Source of the DNA: an uncultured Pelagibacteraceae bacterium
GTDB lineage: Bacteria; Pseudomonadota; Alphaproteobacteria; Pelagibacterales; AG-422-B15
Assembly: GCA_902519835.1 (NCBI GenBank)
Contig: CABYLU010000004.1
Span: 17,515-81,514 of the forward strand
Length of the DNA stretch: 64,000 nt
Reading direction: 5' to 3'
Part shown: one piece after another, positions 36,727 to 45,925 of the stretch
Position numbering within the stretch: the first letter of the stretch is position 1
Layout of the letters: each line of letters begins with the position of its first letter
Position numbers and translations under genes: made by a program
The notes under the pieces: model-generated
What the model saw: the letters and a program-made list of their open reading frames with translations, nothing else
Databases searched by the model: none
Told to the model about the DNA's origin: nothing

Positions 36727-37648
36727 CAACAAACTCTTTTTCCTCAATAACATTACTTGGATCGACATGTAAAATTATTTCTGCATCTGGAAATTGATTA
36801 AGTATGTTTTCTTCTACTTGATCAGCAATATTATGCGATTCTTCCAAGCTTACATGCTCTGAGACCTCAATATGCATTTGCATAAAAAACTTACCTTTAC
36901 TCGATCCACTTTGACGAGTACGAACATCATGAAATCCAAGAACTTTGTTATGGCTTTTTACAATGTCAAAAATCTCAGACTTGAGATCATCATCAATTTC
37001 GCGATCAATTAATACAGCAATTGATTTTTGAAAAATTGCAATTGTTGTATAGATCATATATATCGCAATTAAAGCGGCAATTAATGGATCCGCTCTTGAG
37101 AAATCAGCAAACATTACAAGCATAATTCCAACAAAGGCTGCAATATTAGTTAATAAATCACTAAGGTAATGAAGCTTTTCAGACTCCACACTTAATGAAG
37201 CAGTGTCTTTCATTATTCTTGTTTGAAACCTCACCAACATAAGGGTGGCAAATATTGAGATTGCAATAACAATAAGTGCTATTTCGGAATTAATAATTAT
37301 AATTTCAGTATCAATAAAGTTTTTGTAGGCCATATAAAGTATGAATATCGAAATTAGTAAAATAACAATTCCCTCTATAAATGCAGACAATGCTTCAGCT
37401 TTACCATAACCAAAACGGTATTCATTAGTATTTTTCTTTAATGATATTCTAACTAAAATAAATGTAGTTAGAGTGATAATGAGATCAAAAAAACTATCTG
37501 CAAGTAATGACAAAATTATAATTGAGCCAGTAGCGAAATACGCAAATGCTTTGATGATAATTAAGAAAAGAACAACCCCGAGAGTGATCAAAGAAGATTT
37601 TTTTATTTTTTCTCCATACTCATTTTGAGAAATATTTACGTAAGTCAT
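36719..37648 (-). CDS. Cation diffusion facilitator (FieF-like efflux)
   Basis: Proton-coupled divalent metal exporter of 309 residues with six hydrophobic helices and a cytoplasmic C-terminal domain (from about residue 210, ending near EIILHVDPSN). Metal ligands are recognisable in helix 2 (ADSFFDLI) and helix 5 (HYLSDLLTN). The HD-type site in helix 5 fits zinc or iron transport. It overlaps pdxH by one base. Confidence 0.88.
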   Translation of the reverse strand: MTYVNISQNEYGEKIKKSSLITLGVVLFLIIIKAFAYFATGSIIILSLLADSFFDLIITLTTFILVRISLKKNTNEYRFGYGKAEALSAFIEGIVILLISIFILYMAYKNFIDTEIIIINSEIALIVIAISIFATLMLVRFQTRIMKDTASLSVESEKLHYLSDLLTNIAAFVGIMLVMFADFSRADPLIAALIAIYMIYTTIAIFQKSIAVLIDREIDDDLKSEIFDIVKSHNKVLGFHDVRTRQSGSSKGKFFMQMHIEVSEHVSLEESHNIADQVEENILNQFPDAEIILHVDPSNVIEEKEFVDA

Positions 37649-38271
37649 TAGGGATAAAGTCTTGATTTAGTCCATTGATCATTTGAAAATGTAAAGACAA
37701 TTCTATCGTGAAGTCTTGTTTTATAATCGTCTCTACTTTTCCAAACTTCTACTTTTTCAGGATGTATTATAACCCCTCCCCAATGATCGGGCCTGGGTAT
37801 CTCTTTGCCTTCATAATCATCTGCAAATTTTTTAAATTCAGCATCAAGAACTTCTCTGCTTTCAACCGCTTCTGATTGTTTAGAAATACTTGCTGAAATT
37901 TGAGCATTACGATCTCTAGATGCAAAATAATTATCTGAAATTGAAGCATCAATCTTTTGTACTTCACCTTGAATGCGAATAGAAACACCTTGTGCTCGAC
38001 TATACCATGTGAGGTGTCCTTTATTATTATGAAAAAGTTCCTTGCCCTTTTGAGACTGATAGTTTGTGTAAAAAATAAAGCCTTTTTTTGATACGTCTTT
38101 AATCAGTATAACACGAGCGTTTGGATAACCCTCTGCATCAACTGAGGAAACAACCGCGGCATTAGGATCGAGTTCTACTAATTCTTTTTCTTTTTCGTAA
38201 AAATCATTCCACGCATCTAACCAATTGTTGTAATTAGAAATATCATTGCTCATTAGTTTACTTATAGTCAA
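37648..38271 (-). CDS. pdxH: Pyridoxamine 5'-phosphate oxidase
   Basis: FMN enzyme making PLP, of 207 residues. Visible signatures are AAVVSSVDAEGYPNARVILIKD, FYTNYQSQKGKEL, the FMN-binding SIRIQGEVQKID segment and the C-terminal RLHDRIVF plus RLYP. PLP is needed by the aminotransferases and TrpB elsewhere in the window. It is first gene of the pdxH-CDF-SH3 run. Confidence 0.95.
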   Translation of the reverse strand: MTISKLMSNDISNYNNWLDAWNDFYEKEKELVELDPNAAVVSSVDAEGYPNARVILIKDVSKKGFIFYTNYQSQKGKELFHNNKGHLTWYSRAQGVSIRIQGEVQKIDASISDNYFASRDRNAQISASISKQSEAVESREVLDAEFKKFADDYEGKEIPRPDHWGGVIIHPEKVEVWKSRDDYKTRLHDRIVFTFSNDQWTKSRLYP

Positions 38272-38325
38272 ATTGTAAAAAAATTGAATTGAAATAAGAG
38301 CGAATGAGATGCATTATCAAAAATA

Positions 38326-38451
38326 ATGATTGAAGTGTTAAAAAAAATTTGGTTTTTACAACTCAGATTTATCAAAATCTATCTATCAACAGGTGTGTAC
38401 CCACCTTTAATTAGAAATAGAAAACGTAATAATTGGAGTAAAAAGAAGTAA
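38326..38451 (+). CDS. Possible small basic protein, 41 aa
   Basis: A short frame in the 389-base stretch between pdxH and djlA, starting MIEVLKKIWFLQLRFIKIYL and ending RNRKRNNWSKKK. It has one amphipathic or membrane-seeking N-terminal helix and a strongly basic tail. No clear Shine-Dalgarno precedes it. Its stop directly abuts that of the opposite-strand small frame. It may be a real membrane-associated microprotein or chance; evidence is limited to composition and packing. Confidence 0.35.
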   Translation: MIEVLKKIWFLQLRFIKIYLSTGVYPPLIRNRKRNNWSKKK

Positions 38452-38601
38452 TTATTCTTGCTTTTCTTGATTCTTGATAACAACTTCAGTAACACGCTGC
38501 ATTTGGCTTTCAATCCTTACAGAATGATCTTTAAAGTCCTGTCGAATTAAATAAACAAGATAAATTAATACACATACAGCAATGAATGTTAAAAATTCCA
38601 T
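38452..38601 (-). CDS. Possible small single-pass membrane protein, 49 aa
   Basis: A 49-residue frame starting at the ATG at 38601. It has one hydrophobic helix (FLTFIAVCVLIYLVYLI, residues 3-19) followed by a charged, probably coiled-coil tail (RIESQMQRVTEVVIKNQEKQE). This one-helix-plus-coil layout is common among real small inner-membrane proteins. It is the more convincing of the two small frames in this gap. Function unknown. Confidence 0.5.
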   Translation of the reverse strand: MEFLTFIAVCVLIYLVYLIRQDFKDHSVRIESQMQRVTEVVIKNQEKQE

Positions 38602-38660
38602 GAAGTTATTATAGCTCTAAATGCACATTTAAAAATGATAAAAAAGAATAGGAATTTTGC

Positions 38661-39395
38661 CTACTTTTCACCTCTAATTTTTAAAATTTGTTCGTATGCA
38701 TCATTAATTCTCTGAAAGTTTTCTTTTGCTTTTTGAATAAGGCTTTTATCAGTAATACCTTTTGCCCGAACGATATCAGGATGATTTTTGCGAGCTAAAT
38801 TTCTGTAAACTTTTTTTATTTCTGCAGATGTTTGAGATTTAGAAACGCCAAGCACCTTGTAGGGGTCTTCTTTGACAAATTCAGGTCGAGAATTTCTTAA
38901 TCTATTGAACGTTGTTTGATCAATTCCAAAAATCTGGCTAACTTTTTTTATATATTTCAGTTCTGGAGCCGATAAATCATGGTCAGCATACCCAATTTCA
39001 AATAGGCCTAATATGACTTGCTCTAACATTTGTGGAGTCCGGTAGAAAGTATCTCTTAATTGCTGAGCATAAGGTTCAAATCCTGCACTGGTTTGTGCAG
39101 CTTCTTTCCATATTGCTCCAACCTGTTTCATATTTTCTTGAGGTATTTTAAATATTTTTTTGAATTTTCTTATTTCGTCGTCAGTGACTCTTCCATCTGC
39201 TTTTGCCAACTTTGCACAAAGCACTACAAGCCCTAGAGCATAAACACCTTGATTACTATTAAAGTTAGCTCCAGGATTTCTAAAGTTTGTTTTCTTTCCA
39301 AGAAAGTATGCACCTGCAGTAAATGCAAGTGCGCCTAAAGGGCCTGCTATCATATTTCCCAAAGAGGCTGCGATTAAATATTTCCAAATGTTCAT
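38661..39395 (-). CDS. djlA: DjlA-like co-chaperone (TerB plus J domain)
   Basis: Membrane-anchored DnaK co-chaperone of 244 residues. It has a Gly-rich hydrophobic N-terminus (residues 8-33), a TerB-like domain with LAKADGRVTDDEIRKFKKIF, and a C-terminal J domain from about residue 176 (DPYKVLGVSKSQTSAEIKK) with the essential HPD in RKNHPDIV. This layout is characteristic of DjlA. It is divergent from the EamA transporter gene. Confidence 0.9.
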   Translation of the reverse strand: MNIWKYLIAASLGNMIAGPLGALAFTAGAYFLGKKTNFRNPGANFNSNQGVYALGLVVLCAKLAKADGRVTDDEIRKFKKIFKIPQENMKQVGAIWKEAAQTSAGFEPYAQQLRDTFYRTPQMLEQVILGLFEIGYADHDLSAPELKYIKKVSQIFGIDQTTFNRLRNSRPEFVKEDPYKVLGVSKSQTSAEIKKVYRNLARKNHPDIVRAKGITDKSLIQKAKENFQRINDAYEQILKIRGEK

Positions 39396-39442
39396 AGGTT
39401 TAAAATTTGATTAATGATAATCTAAATTTTAATAAAATCTAT

Positions 39443-40345
39443 ATGAACAGAAATAATATTAAGTTGGGCGCTTTCTATATGCTGATATCTGTTACAGGTT
39501 TCAGCGTTATGGATATAGCAGTAAAATGGACAACTGCAGAATATTCAATAGGCATGGTCATTGCGGCACGTATGATAGGGGGCTTGATCCCTCTTTTTCT
39601 TGTTGTACCCAAAGAAAGGTGGGGTAATTTTTTTCATACTACTAAACCCGGCTTGATGTTTATTAGAGCATTCACTGGAACAGCTGCACTTTTTTGTGTT
39701 TATGCAAGTCTTCATTATTTACCCCTTGCAACCACTGTAAGTCTCACATTTGCATCACCAATTTTTAGCACACTGCTGTCAATATTTATACTTGGTGAAC
39801 TTGTAAGAGTAAGAAGATGGATTGCAATTGTGATTGGTTTTGCTGGAGTCTTGATCATAATCAATCCAACATCCAGTGAGTTTAGTGTCTACATGTTATT
39901 ACCAATTTTATTTTGTGTATTCTTTGCGATGGTGTCGATTTCAATCCGTTTATTAAGTGAGACCGAACCCTCCTATTTGATTGCTTGGTATTTTACTTTA
40001 TTTGGTTTCATTGCATCTTTATTTACAATTCCTTTTGGAGGATGGAAAATACCAGTATCTTGGTTTGACCTTGGAATTTTAACAGCTGTTGGAATTTTTG
40101 GAGGAATTGGAAACCTCGCTCTGACCTCAGCATTTAAGCATGCTGAAGTTTCTTTGGTTACACCTTTGAAATATCTAAGCTTAATTTATGGAATAATATT
40201 TGGTTATATGATTTGGAATGAGATACCTGCGTGGAATACTTATGTCGGTGCTGGATTTATTATATTATCAGCAATATTTATTCTCAGACGTGAGACTGCT
40301 CTTAAAAAAGAGATCCAACCAGAAAAATTTTCAATTCAGCGTTAA
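39443..40345 (+). CDS. EamA/DMT-family transporter
   Basis: Membrane transporter of 300 residues with ten hydrophobic helices in two EamA halves. An in-frame ATG 12 codons earlier (39407) adds only polar residues, so I prefer the one at 39443, just before the first helix (NNIKLGAFYMLISVTGFSVM). GVLIIINPTS and ILGELVRVRRWIAI are typical of this family. Four bases overlap the convergent hydratase-like gene. Substrate unknown. Confidence 0.85.
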   Translation: MNRNNIKLGAFYMLISVTGFSVMDIAVKWTTAEYSIGMVIAARMIGGLIPLFLVVPKERWGNFFHTTKPGLMFIRAFTGTAALFCVYASLHYLPLATTVSLTFASPIFSTLLSIFILGELVRVRRWIAIVIGFAGVLIIINPTSSEFSVYMLLPILFCVFFAMVSISIRLLSETEPSYLIAWYFTLFGFIASLFTIPFGGWKIPVSWFDLGILTAVGIFGGIGNLALTSAFKHAEVSLVTPLKYLSLIYGIIFGYMIWNEIPAWNTYVGAGFIILSAIFILRRETALKKEIQPEKFSIQR

Positions 40346-41106
40346 TTTTTATTTAAAAAAATGTCTATACCCTTCTTAGTTTCAGGCATTTGTAGATTTT
40401 CAACCATTGCTTTACTTGCAAAGTCGTAGGCATCTGAAATTTTCATTGCTGACTGCTTGTATAATGTTTCTTTCGTGAGCGCGAGTACTTCGGGTGTATG
40501 ATCACAAACTTGTTGAGAAAATAGTTCGACCCTTTTATCTAATTCATCATCTTCTAAATATTCGTTGATGAGCCCTGCTTCTTGTGCTCTTTGAGCATTA
40601 AGAGGCTGACCGCTCACTAATAATTCCATAACATTTTTTGAGGATATTGCACGGGCTACAGATACTGATGGTTGATGACAGCCAAAATTAAAGTTTATAC
40701 CACCAAGTGCAAATCTTGCTGATTTAGAACTAAAAACACAATCCATTATACTGACTAATCCCAGTCCGCCAGCGGTTGCAATACCTCTTACTTTAGCAAC
40801 AAAAATCTTTGGACTTGTTCTAATTTTCATTAACATTTCAGAGCACTCCGCAAATAGAAGTTCTTGTGATTTTTTATCATTATTCTTAATCATCTCTTGA
40901 ACTTCATTAAAACTATGTCCGCTACAAAAGATTTTTTCATTTGAACTTTCAAATATAACAAGTTTGTGATCTTTGGAATGATTTACACGATCTATCTCCA
41001 TTTTAATTGCTGACATCATCTCCATGGTCAGGCAATTTGCTGGTGCATCATTAAGAGTAAGCGTTACAACTTGTCCATCATCTTTACTGACTAAAATATC
41101 CGTCAT
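40342..41106 (-). CDS. Enoyl-CoA hydratase/isomerase family protein (ECHDC3-like)
   Basis: Crotonase-fold protein of 254 residues. The oxyanion-hole segments are recognisable (FCSGHSFNEV and VRGIATAGGLGLVSIMD). At the usual catalytic-Glu positions the sequence reads FNFGCHQPSVSVARAIS, with no acid, as in the ECHDC3 group whose function is unclear, so hydratase activity is doubtful. It is last of the minus-strand run that begins with the Rieske-less oxygenase, overlapping the AlaX gene by four bases. Confidence 0.83.
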   Translation of the reverse strand: MTDILVSKDDGQVVTLTLNDAPANCLTMEMMSAIKMEIDRVNHSKDHKLVIFESSNEKIFCSGHSFNEVQEMIKNNDKKSQELLFAECSEMLMKIRTSPKIFVAKVRGIATAGGLGLVSIMDCVFSSKSARFALGGINFNFGCHQPSVSVARAISSKNVMELLVSGQPLNAQRAQEAGLINEYLEDDELDKRVELFSQQVCDHTPEVLALTKETLYKQSAMKISDAYDFASKAMVENLQMPETKKGIDIFLNKN

Positions 41107-41822
41107 GTACTAAACCTTATATTAATTCGCCTGTTTCTCTTACCTTTATTTTCAATCTTTCCAATCTCAAGTGGTCCAATTTCTTTCGTAGATTGGCAAT
41201 GTGTTCCTCCACAACATTGAAGATCAATAATGTTTTCTCCCTCACCAATTTGAACTGTTTGTACTTTGTTATCTATAACTGGAGGTGAAACGGCAGCCCC
41301 TTTCGCTAAGTGAGGATTTGATTTAAGTTCATCTCCTGTAATTTGATTTATGATTATGGGATAGTCTTTACTAATAATATCCCTAATCTTCTCATTTAAC
41401 TCTTCTTTATTTAGCATTGATGGATCAACGTCAAAATCTATTCTTGATTTAGCGCTTCCAACCGATGCACCTGTTATAAGAGCGTCAACTAAGCTACATA
41501 AAATGTGGCAACTCGAATGCATTTTCATATGGGCATATCTGAGTTCCCAATTGATCTTAAGTTCAGCGGATTGATTAATTAAGCTTTGATCAATGGGACC
41601 ATCAACAATATGCAAAATTTCATTCGGCTTTGATCCTTTTTTAGTATCTACAACTTTGAGAACTTGGTCCTTTAATACAATCTCGCCTTGATCTCCAGGT
41701 TGTCCACCTGACTCTGCATAAAAAATTGTTCTATCCAATTTTATTATATTTTCTTCAACTCCAATAATACTGGCTTCTGTTTCTTTTAAGTAACTATCTT
41801 GATTGAAAAGAAGGTCAGTCAT
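41103..41822 (-). CDS. Alanyl-tRNA editing protein (AlaX-like)
   Basis: Free-standing deacylase of the AlaRS second-additional-domain family, expected to clear Ser- or Gly-mischarged tRNA-Ala. It has 239 residues from the ATG at 41822; the 22 residues upstream of it overlap the neighbouring gene and do not fit. It has RTIFYAESGGQPGDQG at the N-terminus, the zinc site H102-x3-H106, and C204 with H208 in QCCGGTH. It is five bases after the PuuA-like gene, odd company for an editing factor. Confidence 0.86.
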   Translation of the reverse strand: MTDLLFNQDSYLKETEASIIGVEENIIKLDRTIFYAESGGQPGDQGEIVLKDQVLKVVDTKKGSKPNEILHIVDGPIDQSLINQSAELKINWELRYAHMKMHSSCHILCSLVDALITGASVGSAKSRIDFDVDPSMLNKEELNEKIRDIISKDYPIIINQITGDELKSNPHLAKGAAVSPPVIDNKVQTVQIGEGENIIDLQCCGGTHCQSTKEIGPLEIGKIENKGKRNRRINIRFST

Positions 41823-41826
41823 AAAT

Positions 41827-43197
41827 CTATAAATAAAAATCGTATTCTTCCGAAGGTATGAAACTGTTATCCATATGTTCAAATTCACCTTCTTTGGCTG
41901 ATACGTATAAATCGAGATACTCTTTTCCTAAATACTTAGATAAAATTTTTGATTCTTGAAAACGATTTAATGCAGACTCCATATTTTTTGGCATTTCAGG
42001 ATCAGCAGTCTTATCAGCGCCTTCAGTGTTATCAAAACTTACTTGGTCTGTTGGTGAGAGTTTTTTTGTAAGTCCATGATGAAGTCCTGAAAGGATACAG
42101 GCTAAAACAAGATATGGATTTGCATCAGCTGATGCTACCCGGTGTTCAATTCTTTTTGCGCTATCTGATCCAGCGGGTATTCTCAATGAAACATCTCTTC
42201 GATTCCAAGACCAACTTTTATTTACAGGAACAAAATTTCGGGTTTGTAATCTTCGATAACCATTTCTATTTGGAATAAAAATTGGAAATGAGTCATAAAA
42301 AGTTTCTTGAAAACCAGCTAAAGCATTCTTTAACTTATCATTTCCGTAACGATTCTTAGTTGCAAAAATATTTTTTCCATCATCATCGTACACTGAAATA
42401 TGCAGGTGCATTCCATTTCCAGTCTCCTCAAGAAATGGCTTTGCCATAAATGTTGCTTCAAAACCATGCTTTGCAGTTGTTTCTTTTATTATTCTTCTTA
42501 ACATTGCTGCATCATCCGCTGCTTTAAGCAGATCACCGGTATGCTTTAAATTAATTTCGTACTGGCCAGCAGCAAATTCACTTGAAGCTGTTGTTGCAGG
42601 GATATCTTGAATTTTACAGTTCTCGTTAATTTCATTAAATAAATCCCCAAACATATCAAGGTCAGGAATTCCATATACATGAGTTTTACTTGCACCTAAT
42701 GCAGGGACTGGCTTGCCTTCCTCATTTCTTTTCTTATCCAACAAATAAAACTCTAATTCAAAAGCTACTACTGGATTAAATCCGGTGCCTTTGAATTTAT
42801 TCATTACTTTTTCTAAAATATTTCTTGGGTCAACTTCCGCAGGATTTTCTATTACACCCCATTTTTCCTGTTCTTTTCTCATAGAAATTAGTACTTGAAG
42901 AACCTTGCTATCCCAAGGGACGGGCTTTATGGAATTTTTAACGGGCATTAAAACCCCATCTGGATCTCCGTCAGTCCAACCAAGATTCATCGTGTTGGTT
43001 ACGCCACCGAGGACATCTAAATAAAATGCTGAAAAAGGTAACAATACACCATCTGAAAAAATTTTATCTGCCTCTAGTACTGGAAATCTTTTTCCCCTCA
43101 CATATCCACAGAGGTCTGTAAATATTGCGTCTACATATTGGATATTATGATGACGATTAAGCACTTCATCAAATTCTGATTGTGTTGCAAGTTCCAT
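41827..43197 (-). CDS. puuA: Gamma-glutamylpolyamine synthetase (PuuA-like glutamine synthetase)
   Basis: ATP-dependent ligation of glutamate to putrescine or another amine, first step of the Puu route. It has 456 residues, like E. coli PuuA. The glutamine-synthetase catalytic core is complete: VAFELEFYL, AAGQYEINLKHTGDLLKAAD, FMAKPFLEETGNGMHLHIS, and RIEHRVASADANPYLVLACI. The N-terminal YVDAIFTDLCGYVRGKRFP is of the PuuA kind rather than GlnA. It starts 18 bases after the Rieske-less oxygenase. A glutamyl-methylamide synthetase role cannot be fully excluded. Confidence 0.85.
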   Translation of the reverse strand: MELATQSEFDEVLNRHHNIQYVDAIFTDLCGYVRGKRFPVLEADKIFSDGVLLPFSAFYLDVLGGVTNTMNLGWTDGDPDGVLMPVKNSIKPVPWDSKVLQVLISMRKEQEKWGVIENPAEVDPRNILEKVMNKFKGTGFNPVVAFELEFYLLDKKRNEEGKPVPALGASKTHVYGIPDLDMFGDLFNEINENCKIQDIPATTASSEFAAGQYEINLKHTGDLLKAADDAAMLRRIIKETTAKHGFEATFMAKPFLEETGNGMHLHISVYDDDGKNIFATKNRYGNDKLKNALAGFQETFYDSFPIFIPNRNGYRRLQTRNFVPVNKSWSWNRRDVSLRIPAGSDSAKRIEHRVASADANPYLVLACILSGLHHGLTKKLSPTDQVSFDNTEGADKTADPEMPKNMESALNRFQESKILSKYLGKEYLDLYVSAKEGEFEHMDNSFIPSEEYDFYL

Positions 43198-43215
43198 ATA
43201 GGTATCGAATTAAGA

Positions 43216-44310
43216 TTAGACTAAGTCGTTCAGGTGTGTCTGTAAATGATTAAGGTAAAATTTCTGATATTGAACTAAGCTCGTCTCTAAATCCCCATAT
43301 TTGCCAGGCTGATAGGACCTGCTTTCAATTCCCTTTTGATTCATTTCACATAACTGGGAATCTTCAGTAGAAGTTTGGTCCCACAAAAAAATCATTTTAT
43401 CGACATCAACTTCTGCATCTTTATGAGTTACCCAATATTGGGTCACTACTGTTTTATTTTGATTAATTGGTGAGAATAAAAAAAGTATCACAAATTCGTT
43501 ATTTGCAACAAAGCTGTTAAATGGGCTGAAACCAATTGCAGTATAACCATTGTCAGCACCAATCTCCCTAAAATCACCCATCAATGTTGAACAAGAATAG
43601 CTGCCATCCATTGTTTCTGATGCGATACCTTCAGGTAAAGGTGTGCGCTCTGCAATTCTAAAATATTTTGAGTCATGCTCACTGTACTCTCCAACAAATA
43701 AACCTCTTTTTAAAGTTTGTTCTGTCCACTCTTTAATACGTTTTGTAAGTTTAGGGGCCTCAATTCCTGAGCCAACACCTGCTCCATAAGAATTACAGTA
43801 ATCTTCACCATGCACACTTAGATAATCTTTGTGCGTAAATTCGCCTCCCCAGCAATGAGCGCATTCTTTAAAATTATGAATTGTAGCTAAATGTGAAGCA
43901 TTAAAAATAAAATCTTTTTGAAAAGCAATCTTGCCATCATTAAGTCCATGAATTTTGATGTATGGTTCAAGTGGTTTAATGAATTCATCAAATGAATAGG
44001 GAGAGTTTGATAAATTGATGAATACTAAACTCTCATACACTTTTAAATGACACTTAATATTTGGATCAGATGCGGAAATTGAAAGTTGATTATCATCTGT
44101 TTTTTTTATCTCTATAAATCCTTTATTTAAGTTGTATGTAAAAATATCGTTTTGATTAAAGTACGAGAGATGGGTGAGAAAAACCCATTGTTTTTTGAAA
44201 ATTGCATCATAACTTGCATGAAATATCTCTGAATTTGTAAAGAAAAGTTGATCCATTCCTGCGTGTGGATCTTGGCTTTGTATTAAACTTTTGATTTTTT
44301 CACTTATCAT
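43216..44310 (-). CDS. Ring-hydroxylating oxygenase alpha-subunit homologue lacking the Rieske domain
   Basis: A 364-residue homologue of the complete oxygenase at 51295-52533. The flanking parts align well (N-terminal FKKQW; CHLKVYESLVFINLS against CHLKIYEGLVFINLS), but the roughly 57 residues that carry the [2Fe-2S] ligands are deleted. In the catalytic domain the first iron His is kept (H152, ECAHC) and the carboxylate is kept (D317), while the second His is replaced by E157 (HCWGGE against HCPTAH); another His lies at 160. The frame is intact and co-transcribed with puuA, so it is unlikely to be a decaying gene. It may be a non-catalytic partner or have a changed reaction. Confidence 0.8.
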   Translation of the reverse strand: MISEKIKSLIQSQDPHAGMDQLFFTNSEIFHASYDAIFKKQWVFLTHLSYFNQNDIFTYNLNKGFIEIKKTDDNQLSISASDPNIKCHLKVYESLVFINLSNSPYSFDEFIKPLEPYIKIHGLNDGKIAFQKDFIFNASHLATIHNFKECAHCWGGEFTHKDYLSVHGEDYCNSYGAGVGSGIEAPKLTKRIKEWTEQTLKRGLFVGEYSEHDSKYFRIAERTPLPEGIASETMDGSYSCSTLMGDFREIGADNGYTAIGFSPFNSFVANNEFVILFLFSPINQNKTVVTQYWVTHKDAEVDVDKMIFLWDQTSTEDSQLCEMNQKGIESRSYQPGKYGDLETSLVQYQKFYLNHLQTHLNDLV

Positions 44311-44362
44311 AAATAATTTTCAATATATTTTAATAATTGTTAAATTTAAATAAAAAATCATC

Positions 44363-45856
44363 ATGAATGATACTGATATTGAAATTTGTTATTTATCCGC
44401 TTCAGATACATTAAAGAAGTATAAAGAAAAAAAATTATCTCCAGTTGAAGTCCTGTCGGCTGTAATTAAAAGAATAGAAACAGTTAATCCCAAGATAAAT
44501 GCATTTAATTATCTTGATTTTGATAAGTCTATAGAACTTGCAAAAGAGTCTGAGAAAAAATTTTTCAATAATAATAATGTTCTGCCTCTTGAAGGATTAC
44601 CTTTAGCAATAAAAGACGAAGTGAATATAAAAGGACAACCAAATCGTAATGGTTGCTTACTTCTCAAGAATAATATCGCACAGAAAACTGATATTGATGT
44701 TGAAACAATAGTCAATTCTGGCGCGATACTTCACGGTCGCACAACCAATCCAGAATTTTCTCTCACTTCTTTTTGTCACTCAAAACTTAATGGCGTAACA
44801 AGAAACCCTTGGAACTTAGATATGACACCTGGTGGATCAAGTGGAGGCAGTGCGGCTGCATTAGCTTCAGGTTGTGCAATGTTGACAACAGGAAGTGACA
44901 TTGGGGGTTCAATAAGAATACCAGCAGGCGCATGTGGAGTAGTTGGATACAAGCCACCTCATGGAAGAAATGCTCAAAGTTATCCATTCAATCATGACCC
45001 TTACTGTGTAACAGGACCACTCGCAAGAACAGTGGTTGATACTGCAATGATGCAAAACATTATGTGTGGACCAAACCAAAAAGACATAACATCTTTACGT
45101 CCAAAAAAAACATTGCCATTAAATTACGAAAATATTAAAAATTGGAAAATTGCTTATTCAATGGACTTAGGTTTTTTTGAGATTGATAAAGAAGTGGAGC
45201 AGAACACGCTGACGGCATTAAAAAAATTTGAAAGTCTTGGATGTCAGGTCACAGAGGTGAAACTTAATTGGAAAAAAGATGAAGTAAATTCGGTTTGCTT
45301 CAGTCATTATGCAAATTCTTTTTATAAAGAAATTTCTGAGCTTTTAGATTCTGAAAAAGAGCAGCTGAGTGATTACACAAAAATGTTCAGTGGTGTTACT
45401 GAAATGCACATTGACTCCTTAAAAAATAATAAAAAAATGTATCACGAACAAATTGGTGCTCACTTGGGTTATGGCGTTGAAGAAAGTGCAGTGGTGACTG
45501 GAAAAATGTATGAAGAAATTGGTCCAATATTAGAAAAATATGATTTATTTATTTGCCCTACCAATGCCTTACCGGCAATCAAAGCAGATATTGATATAGT
45601 TAACGAACGCGTCATTATTAATGGAAAAGAACAAGAATGTGCTGACTTTGCATGGTGCATGTCCCACCCATTCAATATGTTGGGTAAACTGCCAGTCCTT
45701 TCCGTACCCTCTGGCTTTAGTTCAAATCAAGTGCCTACCGGCATTCAGATTATTTCACGCTCCTACAGTGATGAACTAGTATTTCAAGGAGGATACAACT
45801 ACGAAATGGTCGATCCATGGCTAAATAATGCCAAAAATCGGCCAGTTTTTGATTGA
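44363..45856 (+). CDS. Amidase (amidase signature family)
   Basis: Hydrolyses an amide bond via a Ser-cisSer-Lys triad. It has 497 residues. K84 is in LAIKDEVNIKG, the cis-Ser in PGGSSGGSAAA (159/160) and the nucleophile S183 in GSDIGGSIRIPAG. It is too divergent for the GatA of the tRNA amidotransferase and has no gatB or gatC beside it. Divergent from the Rieske-less gene, it may hydrolyse a gamma-glutamyl or other amide made in the island; that is inference. Confidence 0.86.
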   Translation: MNDTDIEICYLSASDTLKKYKEKKLSPVEVLSAVIKRIETVNPKINAFNYLDFDKSIELAKESEKKFFNNNNVLPLEGLPLAIKDEVNIKGQPNRNGCLLLKNNIAQKTDIDVETIVNSGAILHGRTTNPEFSLTSFCHSKLNGVTRNPWNLDMTPGGSSGGSAAALASGCAMLTTGSDIGGSIRIPAGACGVVGYKPPHGRNAQSYPFNHDPYCVTGPLARTVVDTAMMQNIMCGPNQKDITSLRPKKTLPLNYENIKNWKIAYSMDLGFFEIDKEVEQNTLTALKKFESLGCQVTEVKLNWKKDEVNSVCFSHYANSFYKEISELLDSEKEQLSDYTKMFSGVTEMHIDSLKNNKKMYHEQIGAHLGYGVEESAVVTGKMYEEIGPILEKYDLFICPTNALPAIKADIDIVNERVIINGKEQECADFAWCMSHPFNMLGKLPVLSVPSGFSSNQVPTGIQIISRSYSDELVFQGGYNYEMVDPWLNNAKNRPVFD

Positions 45857-45863
45857 TATAGTA

Positions 45864-45891
45864 TTGACCAGTTTATCCAGAGGTGTACAAT
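45864..45891 (+). promoter_or_regulatory. Predicted promoter of the polyamine-binding protein gene
   Basis: TTGACC (45864-45869), 16 bases, then TACAAT (45886-45891). The leader of about 30 bases ends with an AAAAGGA ribosome-binding site ahead of the ATG at 45926. The gene also has its own terminator, so it is an independent unit. Confidence 0.55.
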
Positions 45892-45925
45892 TTTTTCAGA
45901 TTAAACAAAAAAAGGATAATTAATT

